DNA from: Actinomycetes bacterium
GTDB taxonomy: Bacteria; Actinomycetota; Actinomycetes; Actinomycetales; Microbacteriaceae
Reading direction: 5' to 3'
NCBI GenBank assembly: GCA_030426515.1
Contig: JAUHYM010000002.1
Span: forward strand, 1-57,382
Length of the DNA: 57,382 bases
Shown piece by piece: positions 25,266-33,024 of this stretch (position 1 is its first letter; every line of letters starts with the position of its first letter). The notes beneath the pieces are model-generated. The model had not been told where the DNA came from, did not search any database, and worked only from the letters and a program-made list of their open reading frames with translations. The translations under genes and the position numbers were made by a program.

Positions 25266-27130
25266 GACCGGTCTCCTTCCGGGGCGGTGTAGGCGGGTCG
25301 GGCGGGTCCTTCATCGAGGATCGCGTCGAGCAGCGACTGGGTGTACGGGTGCTCGGGGGTGCGGAGGATGGTGCGGACGGGTCCGGATTCCACGAACCGG
25401 CCTTCCTGCATGACGGTGACCCGGTCGCAGAGGTCGGCGACGACGCCGAAGTTGTGGGTGACCAGCAGCATCGCCATGTGGCGTTCTGCCTGCAGGTCGC
25501 GCAGCAGGTCGAGGACTTCGGCCTGCACGGTCACATCCAGCGCGGTGGTGGGCTCGTCGGCGATGATCAGGTCGGGGTCGGTCGAGACGGCCCCGGCGAT
25601 CAGGACGCGCTGCGCCATCCCTCCGGACACCTCGAACGGGTACGCGTCGAAGGTGCGTTTCGGGTTCGGGATGCCGACCCGGTCGAGCAGGGCGAGAGAG
25701 CGCTCGGTGGCGTCCTTCTTCGACATCCCGAGCCCGACACGCAGCGGTTCGACGAGCTGGTGGCCGATCGTGAACGACGGGTCGAGGTTCGACATCGGCT
25801 CCTGCGGGATGTACCCGATGCGGGTGCCGCGGATGCCGGCGTAGACCTTCTCGCTGCCGTCGGCGATCGCGGTGCCCTCGTAGTCGATGGTCCCGGCCGA
25901 GACGTGCCCGCCGCGGGGGAGGAGTCCGAGCACGCTGAACGCGGTCTGGGTCTTGCCCGAGCCGGACTCGCCGATCAGGCCGTGCACCTCGCCCTTTCGG
26001 ATGTCCATCGACACGCCGTGGACGACCTCGATGACCCCGCCGCCGGGCTGGTCGTACGCGACCTTCAGGTCCCGGATCGAAAGGACGACGGGCTGATCGG
26101 CGGGGGTGGGGTCGGGGTGGATGATCGTGTCGGCGACGACCGGGACGGGCCCCGAGTCCTCGATGTCGAGGGTGTCGGCGCCGCTGGTGGCCAGCGACGT
26201 GGTGACCGCGGCGATCGAGCCGGTCGCGCCGGTGACCGCGCGCCGGCGACGGCGGCGGACCGGGATGGTGCGCTCGAGCTCGTCACGCATCGCGTTGGCG
26301 AGAAGGGTGAGCGCGACACAGGTCAGCGCGATCGCGAGGGCGGGGGGCAGCATGAGCTGCGGGGCGCGGTAGATGTTCTGGAACGCGTCGTTGAGCATCT
26401 GACCCCAGGTGGGAACCGACAGGTCCCCCAGACCGAGGAACTCGAGCCCGGCCTGGATCGCGATGGTGATGCCCGCGACGATCGCGGACTGGATGATGAT
26501 CGGCGCACGCACCACCGACAGCACATGGCGGCCGATGATCCGCATGTCGCTCAGACCGGCGACGCGGGCGGCATCCACATACAGCTCGTTTCGCACCGCG
26601 TTGACCGAGGCGTACACGAGACGGAAGTAGGCGGGCGAGATCAGCACGCCGAACACGAGCATCGCGATCCACACGGACGGGCCGACCACGGCCTGCACCG
26701 CCAGCAGCACGATGATGCCCGGCAGCGACATCAGCAGTGCGGTCACCCACGACGACACCGTGTCGAACCAGCCGTGGAAGTAGCCCGCGATCAGGCCCGA
26801 GATCACGCCGATCACCACCGCGGTGACGAGGGCGAGAAGGGCTGCGGCGACACTGACCTGGGTGGCGGCGAGGAGGCGCGAGAGCACGTCGCGGCCGGCC
26901 GAGTCGTTGCCCAGGATGTGCTCGGCGCTGGGCGGAGCGAGCACGAGCGCGATCGAGGCCTCGTTGGCGTCGTAGGGTGCGATCCAGGGGCCGATGATCG
27001 CGATCAGCGCGACGAGGCCGATGAAGATGAGCGACGCGAGCGCCAGCGGACGGCGGACGAGGCGGCGCAGCAGGTGCGCGTGCGCGGGTCCGGTCGTCGG
27101 GACGGTCTGCGGGGTTTCGATGGCGGTCAT
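25262..27130 (-). CDS. ABC importer permease fused to ATPase (DppC-DppD type)
   Basis: A 622-residue fusion. Residues 1-300 are a DppC-like permease: first membrane helix near 28-50, then the region LGNDSAGRDVLSRLL and five further helices, with the EAA-type ATPase contact loop around AARVAGLSDMRIIGRHVL. A charged linker (about 300-345) leads to a DppD-like ATPase with Walker A GESGSGKT, signature VSGGMAQRV and Walker B LIIADEPTTALD. Such fusions recur in actinobacterial Opp/Dpp systems. ATG 27130 overlaps the dppB-like stop; the longer ORF is upstream shadow. Works with the permease at 27127 and ATPase at 24405. Confidence 0.92.
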   Translation of the reverse strand: MTAIETPQTVPTTGPAHAHLLRRLVRRPLALASLIFIGLVALIAIIGPWIAPYDANEASIALVLAPPSAEHILGNDSAGRDVLSRLLAATQVSVAAALLALVTAVVIGVISGLIAGYFHGWFDTVSSWVTALLMSLPGIIVLLAVQAVVGPSVWIAMLVFGVLISPAYFRLVYASVNAVRNELYVDAARVAGLSDMRIIGRHVLSVVRAPIIIQSAIVAGITIAIQAGLEFLGLGDLSVPTWGQMLNDAFQNIYRAPQLMLPPALAIALTCVALTLLANAMRDELERTIPVRRRRRRAVTGATGSIAAVTTSLATSGADTLDIEDSGPVPVVADTIIHPDPTPADQPVVLSIRDLKVAYDQPGGGVIEVVHGVSMDIRKGEVHGLIGESGSGKTQTAFSVLGLLPRGGHVSAGTIDYEGTAIADGSEKVYAGIRGTRIGYIPQEPMSNLDPSFTIGHQLVEPLRVGLGMSKKDATERSLALLDRVGIPNPKRTFDAYPFEVSGGMAQRVLIAGAVSTDPDLIIADEPTTALDVTVQAEVLDLLRDLQAERHMAMLLVTHNFGVVADLCDRVTVMQEGRFVESGPVRTILRTPEHPYTQSLLDAILDEGPARPAYTAPEGDRS

Positions 27131-28068
27131 GACAGTCGCACCTTCGGGTTGAGCGCAGCCTGCGCGAGATCGATGAGCAGGTTGACGATGACGACGATGA
27201 TCGCCGTGGCGACCACGATGCCCATCACCATGGGGATGTCGCCGGAGCTGGTGGCGCTGACGGTCAGCTGGCCGATGCCGGGGAGGGCGAAGACCTGCTC
27301 GACGATGACCGCGCCGCCCAGGAGCCCGACGAACTGCACGGCGAGGACCGCCAGTGCCGGGCCGCCGGCGTTGCGGAGCACGTGTTCGTAGACCACGCGG
27401 TTGATGCCCAGGCCACGGGCGCGCAGCGTGCGCACGTAGTCGCGCGACATGGCGTCGAGCACCGACCCGCGGATCTGCTGCGAGACGGCGGCGATCGCGC
27501 TGAGCGAGAGCGCGGTGATCGGGAGGGTGATCGAGGAGACCCAGCCGCCGAACGAGTCGGTGATCGGCACGTACCCGGTGGCGCGGAACCATCCGAGGTC
27601 GATCGCGAACCACAGCACGAGGTAGAGCGCGATGAGGAATCCGGGGATCGCGAAGCCCACGATCGCGATGAACTGCACCACACCGTCGACCCACCCGCCT
27701 CGGCGCGCGGCGAGGACACCGAGGATCACCGAGAGGATCGCCGCCACGATGGTCGTGCCGATGACGAGGGTGAGGGTCACCGAGAGTCGCCCGGTGATGC
27801 TCGCGGTGACCGGCTGGCTCGTGAACCACGAGACGCCGAAGTCGCCGGTCAGCGCCGAGGTCAGCCAGTTCCAGTACTGCACGACCAGCGGCTGGTCGAG
27901 GCCGAGTTCGGCCGCGCGTCGGGCGACGACCTCGTCGGTCGCGCTCTGGCCCATGATGCGGCGGGCGATGTCGCCACCACCGGCATACAGCAGCGTGAAC
28001 GCCACCACCGACACGGCGAGGACGAGGACGACGCCCGCGAGCAGTCGTCGAAGGATGAAGGTGAGCAT
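27127..28068 (-). CDS. ABC importer permease (DppB/OppB type)
   Basis: A 313-residue membrane protein with six predicted helices: the first near residues 9-30 (LLAGVVLVLAVSVVAFTLLY), then the N-terminal loop QSATDEVVARRAAELGLDQP typical of DppB. The conserved RTLRARGLGINRVVYEHVLRNA near residue 215 is the ATPase-contact (EAA) loop, and GGAVIVEQVFALPGIGQL closes the family pattern. First permease gene after the binding-protein gene, separated from it by a 58-bp gap containing a strong hairpin. Its stop overlaps the fusion gene start by 4 nt. Confidence 0.92.
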   Translation of the reverse strand: MLTFILRRLLAGVVLVLAVSVVAFTLLYAGGGDIARRIMGQSATDEVVARRAAELGLDQPLVVQYWNWLTSALTGDFGVSWFTSQPVTASITGRLSVTLTLVIGTTIVAAILSVILGVLAARRGGWVDGVVQFIAIVGFAIPGFLIALYLVLWFAIDLGWFRATGYVPITDSFGGWVSSITLPITALSLSAIAAVSQQIRGSVLDAMSRDYVRTLRARGLGINRVVYEHVLRNAGGPALAVLAVQFVGLLGGAVIVEQVFALPGIGQLTVSATSSGDIPMVMGIVVATAIIVVIVNLLIDLAQAALNPKVRLS

Positions 28069-28092
28069 GTCGCGTCCCTGTCAGATCAGCTC

Positions 28093-28118
28093 CGGCCCGC
28101 CCCCGAGAGGGCGGGCCG
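28093..28118 (-). terminator. Hairpin between binding-protein and permease genes (attenuating terminator)
   Basis: CGGCCCGCCC and GGGCGGGCCG form a perfect 10-bp stem with a 6-nt loop directly after the binding-protein stop codon. There is no T-run. Such hairpins commonly leave more binding-protein mRNA than permease mRNA in importer operons. Confidence 0.65.
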
Positions 28119-28126
28119 AAGGGTGA

Positions 28127-29659
28127 TCAGTTGGCGGGGTAGATGTCGTAGATGGCCGGGTAGGTGTTGGTCGGCAGCATCTCGACGGTGGTGTTCGCGT
28201 CGGACGGGTAGTTGCCCTGGACGCGGTACATGGGGGCGAACCAGGCCTGCTCCACGATGTAGCGGTTCAGCTCGGCGGCGACCTCGGCCTGCGTGGCCTC
28301 GTCACCGGACTGGATCTCGGCGATGTACTCGCTCACCTGAGGGTCCTCATACCCGAAGGGGTTGAAGATGGCCGTCGGCGCGATCATGAACTGGATCAGC
28401 TGCCAGTCGGGGTTCTGCTCCAGCGGGATGTAGGCGGCCGGGAACTTCGGGGCCAGCAGGTCGGCGATGAAGTTCGAGCCCGGGTCGGTGTACTCGACGG
28501 TGATCCCGATGTCGGCCAGCTGCTGCTCGTGCAGGTTGTAGGTCGTCGAACCCAGCAGCGCGGAGTTGGGCAGCGAGAGCGTGAGCCCGTCGGCGTAGCC
28601 GGCCTCGGCGAGCAGCTCGCGCGCCTTCTCGGGGTCGTAGCCGTAGTAGTCATCGAGCGCGGGGTCGTACGCCGGCGACTTCTCGGGGAACATCTGGCCG
28701 GTGACCGTGCCGTAGCCGCTCTCGAGCGCCTGCAGCAGGCCCTCACGGTCGAATGCGTAGTTGATGGCCTGGCGCACGCGCACATCGCCGAGCGCCTCGT
28801 TCATCTCGCCGCCGCGGTCGAGCAGCAGGAGGCTGGCGACGTCCAGCTCGTTGGCGTTGATGGTCCAGCCGGCGCCCTCGATCTCGGCGAGGTCGTTGCT
28901 CGAGGCGACCTTGACGGCGTTCGCTTCGCCGGCGCGGATCGCGTTCAGCTGCGCGGTGTTGTCACCGAGCACGTTGATGACGAGTTCGTCGTAGTGCTGC
29001 ACGTCGGGGTTCCAGTAGTCGGGGTTCGCCGTGTAGTGGTACGACGTGCCCGGCACCGACGACGAGGCGTCGTAGACGTACGGGCCCGAGCCGACGGGGT
29101 TGGTGGCGAGGTCGCCGGCGGCGATCGCCTCGCTGGAGGCCACGAGTCCCGCGTCGCGGGTGAGGTAGTCGAGCATCGCCGGGTCCGGTGCCGAGAGCGT
29201 GAAGACGACGGTGGTGTCGTCGGGGGCCTCGAAGGACTCGACGGCGGCGAAGTAGCCGGCATCGGGCGAGGTGCCGTTCTTGAAGCGATCCATGTTCTCG
29301 ACGACCACGTCGGCGGTCAGCGCGCTGCCGTCCGAGAATGTCACGTCGTCGCGGATCGTGAGGGTGAGGACGGTGTTGTCCTCGTTGTACTCCCACGCGG
29401 TGGCCAGCCACGGCTCGATCGTGCCCTCGGGGGTCGCGACGAGAAGCGTGTCGTACATGGCCTGGTAGTAGGGCGAGCGGTTCCCCCACTCGGCGCCCGA
29501 CGGGTCGAGCGTCAGCGGCTCGATGATCGCGCCGAGGGTGAGCGTGCCGCCGCTCGCGTTACCGTCACCGTCACTGGTGTCGCTGCTGCCGCCGGAGCAG
29601 GCGGTGAGCGCCAGAGCCGCGATGGCGAGGGTGGCTGCTGTGGCCTTCCATCGGAACAT
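28127..29659 (-). CDS. Oligopeptide-type ABC solute-binding lipoprotein
   Basis: A 510-residue extracellular lipoprotein of the SBP family 5 (DppA/OppA). The signal peptide MFRWKATAATLAIAALALTAC ends in the lipobox LTAC, so Cys21 should be lipidated and anchor the protein to the membrane. Family features include LTLGAIIEPLTLDPSG, YDTLLVATPEGTIEPWLATAW (the conserved loop after the first lobe) and VRQAINYAFDREGLLQAL. It is the first gene of the nine-gene run and sets its substrate. Context (GH3, GH43, GH78, GH2 neighbours) suggests a plant oligosaccharide or rhamnosylated glycoside rather than a peptide; this is inference. Confidence 0.92.
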   Translation of the reverse strand: MFRWKATAATLAIAALALTACSGGSSDTSDGDGNASGGTLTLGAIIEPLTLDPSGAEWGNRSPYYQAMYDTLLVATPEGTIEPWLATAWEYNEDNTVLTLTIRDDVTFSDGSALTADVVVENMDRFKNGTSPDAGYFAAVESFEAPDDTTVVFTLSAPDPAMLDYLTRDAGLVASSEAIAAGDLATNPVGSGPYVYDASSSVPGTSYHYTANPDYWNPDVQHYDELVINVLGDNTAQLNAIRAGEANAVKVASSNDLAEIEGAGWTINANELDVASLLLLDRGGEMNEALGDVRVRQAINYAFDREGLLQALESGYGTVTGQMFPEKSPAYDPALDDYYGYDPEKARELLAEAGYADGLTLSLPNSALLGSTTYNLHEQQLADIGITVEYTDPGSNFIADLLAPKFPAAYIPLEQNPDWQLIQFMIAPTAIFNPFGYEDPQVSEYIAEIQSGDEATQAEVAAELNRYIVEQAWFAPMYRVQGNYPSDANTTVEMLPTNTYPAIYDIYPAN

Positions 29660-29738
29660 CCTTGGTCCCCTTCTGGGTGGTGGCGATTCCCCTGTGGATC
29701 GCCTCGTGAGAGCGACCGTAACAGCAATTCCAAGCGGA

Positions 29739-29767
29739 CGCTAGGTTTTTGCGCCAAAAAACTAGCG
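29739..29767. promoter_or_regulatory. TetR-type operator between importer operon and TetR gene
   Basis: CGCTAGGTTTTTGCGCC and the following AAAAAACTAGCG form a 29-bp inverted repeat with arms CGCTAG/CTAGCG flanking T-rich and A-rich tracts. A third half-site, GCGAACGCTAG, follows at 29765-29775 and repeats GCGGACGCTAG at 29734-29744. The element lies 80 bp before the importer operon and 90 bp before the TetR gene, so one repressor could cover both promoters. Confidence 0.7.
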
Positions 29768-29856
29768 AACGCTAGAAATTCGTTATAGAACAGTACGCGA
29801 GAGGGCTTCACCCCGGTCGCGCCGACGCGGTCGGGCGGTGAGGATACGGTGAGGGC

Positions 29857-30549
29857 ATGACCGAGGTGACGGCGCCGGCGCGGCGCAAACGTGGCTCGTA
29901 CGCGAAGTCCACGGCGACGCGGGCGGCCATTCTCGATGCGGCGCTCATCGTGTTCGCGGAGTCGGGGTACCGCAAGGGCTCGCTCCGCGAGATCGCCGAG
30001 CGAGTGGGGATGAGCGAGGCGGGCCTGCTGCATCACTTCCGCACCAAGAGCGAGCTGCTGCGCGCCGTGCTCGATCACCGCGACGACCACTCGCGCGAGA
30101 TGGTCGACTTCGACGTGCCGGACGGCGTAGAGGCGCTGCGCGGACTCGTGCGCCTCGCGCGCTACAACGCCTCGGTCCCCGGCGTCGTCGAGCTGTTCTG
30201 CACCCTCTCGGCCGAGGCGACCTCGCCCGACCACCCCGCTCACCGGTACTTCGTCGATCGGTATGAGTACGTGCGTGAGCAGACGACCGGGTCGATCCAG
30301 CGCATCGCCGACGAGGGCCGCCTGCGCCCCGGCTTCGACCCCGCCCGGGCCGCGGTCCTCACGATCGCGCTGATGGACGGCCTGCAGGTGCAGTGGCTGC
30401 TCGACCCGACGTCGACCGACATGGCAGAGGCGCTCGAGGATCTCTTCCGCAGCATGGTGATCGGCTACGACCTCACCGGGCTCGAGCAGGCCCTCGACAC
30501 CGCCGCCGACGATGAGATGAACGACGACACGGAAGACGCCGACGCATGA
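29857..30549 (+). CDS. TetR-family regulator of the importer/glycosidase locus
   Basis: A 230-residue regulator. The TetR DNA-binding domain spans residues 15-70: RAAILDAALIVFAESGYRKGSLREIAERVGMSEAGLLHHF. The ligand domain resembles that of the second TetR in this window (44646-45278), with ELFCTLSAEATSPDHPAHRYF aligning to LFSRLAVDAADPSHPAHAYF. TACGGT ends 6 nt before the ATG, indicating a leaderless transcript. It is divergent from the importer operon and shares 4 nt with the downstream GH2 gene, so it likely represses both. The inducer is probably a sugar or oligosaccharide derived from the imported glycan. Confidence 0.88.
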   Translation: MTEVTAPARRKRGSYAKSTATRAAILDAALIVFAESGYRKGSLREIAERVGMSEAGLLHHFRTKSELLRAVLDHRDDHSREMVDFDVPDGVEALRGLVRLARYNASVPGVVELFCTLSAEATSPDHPAHRYFVDRYEYVREQTTGSIQRIADEGRLRPGFDPARAAVLTIALMDGLQVQWLLDPTSTDMAEALEDLFRSMVIGYDLTGLEQALDTAADDEMNDDTEDADA

Positions 30550-32966
30550 TCCGCACCCTGTTCACCGACGGATGGACCGTCGGGCCCAAGCTCGGCGCGT
30601 TCGAGGGGGCGGCGGCCGCCGCGCTCACCCGGCCGGTCGCACTCCCGCACGATGCCCTCCGGGATGCCGCGCGTGCGGCATCCGTCGATCAGGGTGTGCA
30701 TTCCGGCTACACCCCCGGCGGCGTGTTCGAGTACCGCAAGAGCTTCGACGTCCCGCACGCATGGCGCGACAAGACCGTGTTCCTGGAATTCGAGGGCGTC
30801 TATCGGGATGCCGTCGTCACCGTCAACGGCGACTTCGCCGCCCACCACGCCCACGGCTACACCCCGTTCGCCGTTCCCCTCGACGGGTTTCTCCTCTACG
30901 GTGCGTCGAACACCGTCACGGTCGAAGCCCGCGCTCACAAGGACAGTCGGTGGTACACCGGCGCGGGAATCTACCGCCCCGTGCATCTGCTCGTCGCCGA
31001 CCCCGTGCACTTCGCGCTCGACGGCGTCGGCGCCCGCACCCGGGATGTCGACGCCGACCGTGCCATCGCCGAGCTCTTCGCCGAGGTCGTCAACGACACC
31101 CGCCACACCCGCACCGCCCGTGTCGCGTGGCAGGTCGTGGACCCCGCCGGGACCGTGATCGCCGACGTGTCCGTGCCGCACACGCTCTCCCCCGGCGAGA
31201 CGGCCACCGCGCGCGCACGGGTCGCCGTGCCCGAGCCGCTGCGGTGGAGCGCCGAGCATCCCCATCTGTACGAGATCCGAGCGACGCTCACCGACGAGGC
31301 CGAGGGCACCCCGCTCGACGAGGCGCGCCAGACCCACGGCATCCGCACGCTGCAGGTCGACGTGCACCACGGCCTGCGCGTCAACGGGCAGCCCGTGAAC
31401 CTGCGCGGCGCGTGCATCCACCACGACAACGGCCTGCTCGGCGCGGCGTCTCCCGACGACGCCGACGACCGGCGGATCCGCCTCCTGAAGGAGGCGGGCT
31501 TCAACGCCATCCGCAGCGCGCACAATCCCGCCGGGCGCGGGCTGCTCGATGCCTGCGACCGGCACGGTGTCTACGTGATGGACGAGCTGACCGACGTGTG
31601 GACGCGCGCGAAGACGACGTTCGACCACTCCCTGAGATTCCCCGACACGTGGCGCGACGATGTGGCTGCGGTCGTCGCGAAGGACCGCGCGCACCCGAGC
31701 GTGATCATGTACTCCATCGGCAACGAGATCCTCGAGCTCGGGCGACCCATCGGGGCCGCATGGGGACGGCGCATCGCCGAGGAGTTCCGCGTCCTCGACG
31801 ACACGCGCATCATCACCAACGGCATCAACGGGATCATCGCGAACCTCGACGCGATCGCCGTCCCGGACGAGGGGGACGCGGCCGACCCGAACACGATGAT
31901 GGCCGAGATGGGCGAGCAGATGGCGGCCGCCAACGCCTCCGCGGCGATCGGGCGCTCGATCGAGGAGTCTGCCGCCGTGCTCGATGTCGTCGGGTTCAAC
32001 TACGCCGACTCCCGGTACGCGCTCGATGCCCGCGCGCACCCTCACCGGGTGCTGGTCGGGTCCGAGACCTTCCCCGATCGCATCGCCGCCCTGTGGCGGG
32101 ATGTCGAGGCCATGCCGCACGTCATCGGCGACTTCACCTGGACCGGCTGGGATTATCTCGGCGAGGCCGGCATCGGCCGCGTCGACTACACCGACGAGCC
32201 CGGATACACGCCCACAGGCACCGCCGGGCCCTTCCCGTACCGGCTCGCCGCCTGCGGCGACATCGACATCACCGGCCACCGACTGCCCGCGTCGTACTAC
32301 CGCGAGATCGCGTTCGGCCTCCGCGACGACCCGTACGTCGTGGTGCACCGGCCCGCGCACCACGGGCGTCCGACGCTGAAGACGCCCTGGTCGTGGGACG
32401 ACGCGGTCGCGTCGTGGTCGTGGGATGCCACCCCCGGTGCGCCCGTCACCGTCGACGTCTATGCCGCGGCCGACGAGGTCGAGCTGCTGCTCGACGGACG
32501 CTCACTCGGCGTCTCGGCCGTCGGTGACGAGCGCGACCTCATCGCCCGCTTCGAGACGGAGTACCGTCCGGGCGAGCTCACCGCGATCGCCCGCACGGGA
32601 GGCGCCGAGATCGGTCGCTGTGTGCTCACCACCGCGCACGGTGCGGTCGTCGTCGCGGCGACCGCCGAACAGGATGCCGTCGCGACAGGCGGTCTGGTCT
32701 ACGTCCCCATCCGCCTCGAGGACGCCGACGGCATCGTGCCCTGCGACCAGGACCGCACCGTGACGGTGTCGGTCACCGGCCCCGGCCAACTGGCCGGCCT
32801 CGGCACCGGCAGGGCCCGCACCGAGGAGACCTTCGACGCGACCTCGTTCACGACCTGGGACGGTCGCGCGCTCGCGATCATCCGGGCGACCGGGCTCGGC
32901 GAGATCACGATCACGGTGGATGCGGGCGAGTTGGGTTCCGCTGCGGTGACGGCAGTCGTGCGCTGA
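30546..32966 (+). CDS. GH2 beta-galactosidase / beta-glucuronidase-type glycosidase
   Basis: An 806-residue intracellular retaining glycosidase. Domain order is a sugar-binding jelly roll (about 1-165, VFEYRKSFDVP), an immunoglobulin-like domain (165-265), and a TIM barrel (270-560) with RGACIHHDNGLLG, the acid/base Glu in MYSIGNEIL and nucleophile Glu in VLVGSETFPD. C-terminal DUF4982-like and Ig-like domains follow, with TPWSWDDAVASWSWD. This architecture fits exo-beta-galactosidases and related enzymes. It is cotranscribed with the TetR regulator (ATGA overlap). Specificity beyond GH2 is uncertain. Confidence 0.9.
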   Translation: MIRTLFTDGWTVGPKLGAFEGAAAAALTRPVALPHDALRDAARAASVDQGVHSGYTPGGVFEYRKSFDVPHAWRDKTVFLEFEGVYRDAVVTVNGDFAAHHAHGYTPFAVPLDGFLLYGASNTVTVEARAHKDSRWYTGAGIYRPVHLLVADPVHFALDGVGARTRDVDADRAIAELFAEVVNDTRHTRTARVAWQVVDPAGTVIADVSVPHTLSPGETATARARVAVPEPLRWSAEHPHLYEIRATLTDEAEGTPLDEARQTHGIRTLQVDVHHGLRVNGQPVNLRGACIHHDNGLLGAASPDDADDRRIRLLKEAGFNAIRSAHNPAGRGLLDACDRHGVYVMDELTDVWTRAKTTFDHSLRFPDTWRDDVAAVVAKDRAHPSVIMYSIGNEILELGRPIGAAWGRRIAEEFRVLDDTRIITNGINGIIANLDAIAVPDEGDAADPNTMMAEMGEQMAAANASAAIGRSIEESAAVLDVVGFNYADSRYALDARAHPHRVLVGSETFPDRIAALWRDVEAMPHVIGDFTWTGWDYLGEAGIGRVDYTDEPGYTPTGTAGPFPYRLAACGDIDITGHRLPASYYREIAFGLRDDPYVVVHRPAHHGRPTLKTPWSWDDAVASWSWDATPGAPVTVDVYAAADEVELLLDGRSLGVSAVGDERDLIARFETEYRPGELTAIARTGGAEIGRCVLTTAHGAVVVAATAEQDAVATGGLVYVPIRLEDADGIVPCDQDRTVTVSVTGPGQLAGLGTGRARTEETFDATSFTTWDGRALAIIRATGLGEITITVDAGELGSAAVTAVVR

Positions 32967-32987
32967 TCGAGTCGGGTCCCCTGCGCA

Positions 32988-33024
32988 AGACCCGCAGTCC
33001 GCACACCTGCGGCGGTGCGGGTCT
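32988..33024. terminator. Bidirectional hairpin terminator between convergent genes
   Basis: AGACCCGCA and TGCGGGTCT pair perfectly over 9 bp, enclosing a second small hairpin CCGCA/TGCGG. The structure lies between the GH2 stop and the stop of the minus-strand LuxR-family gene, so it can serve both. Confidence 0.65.
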
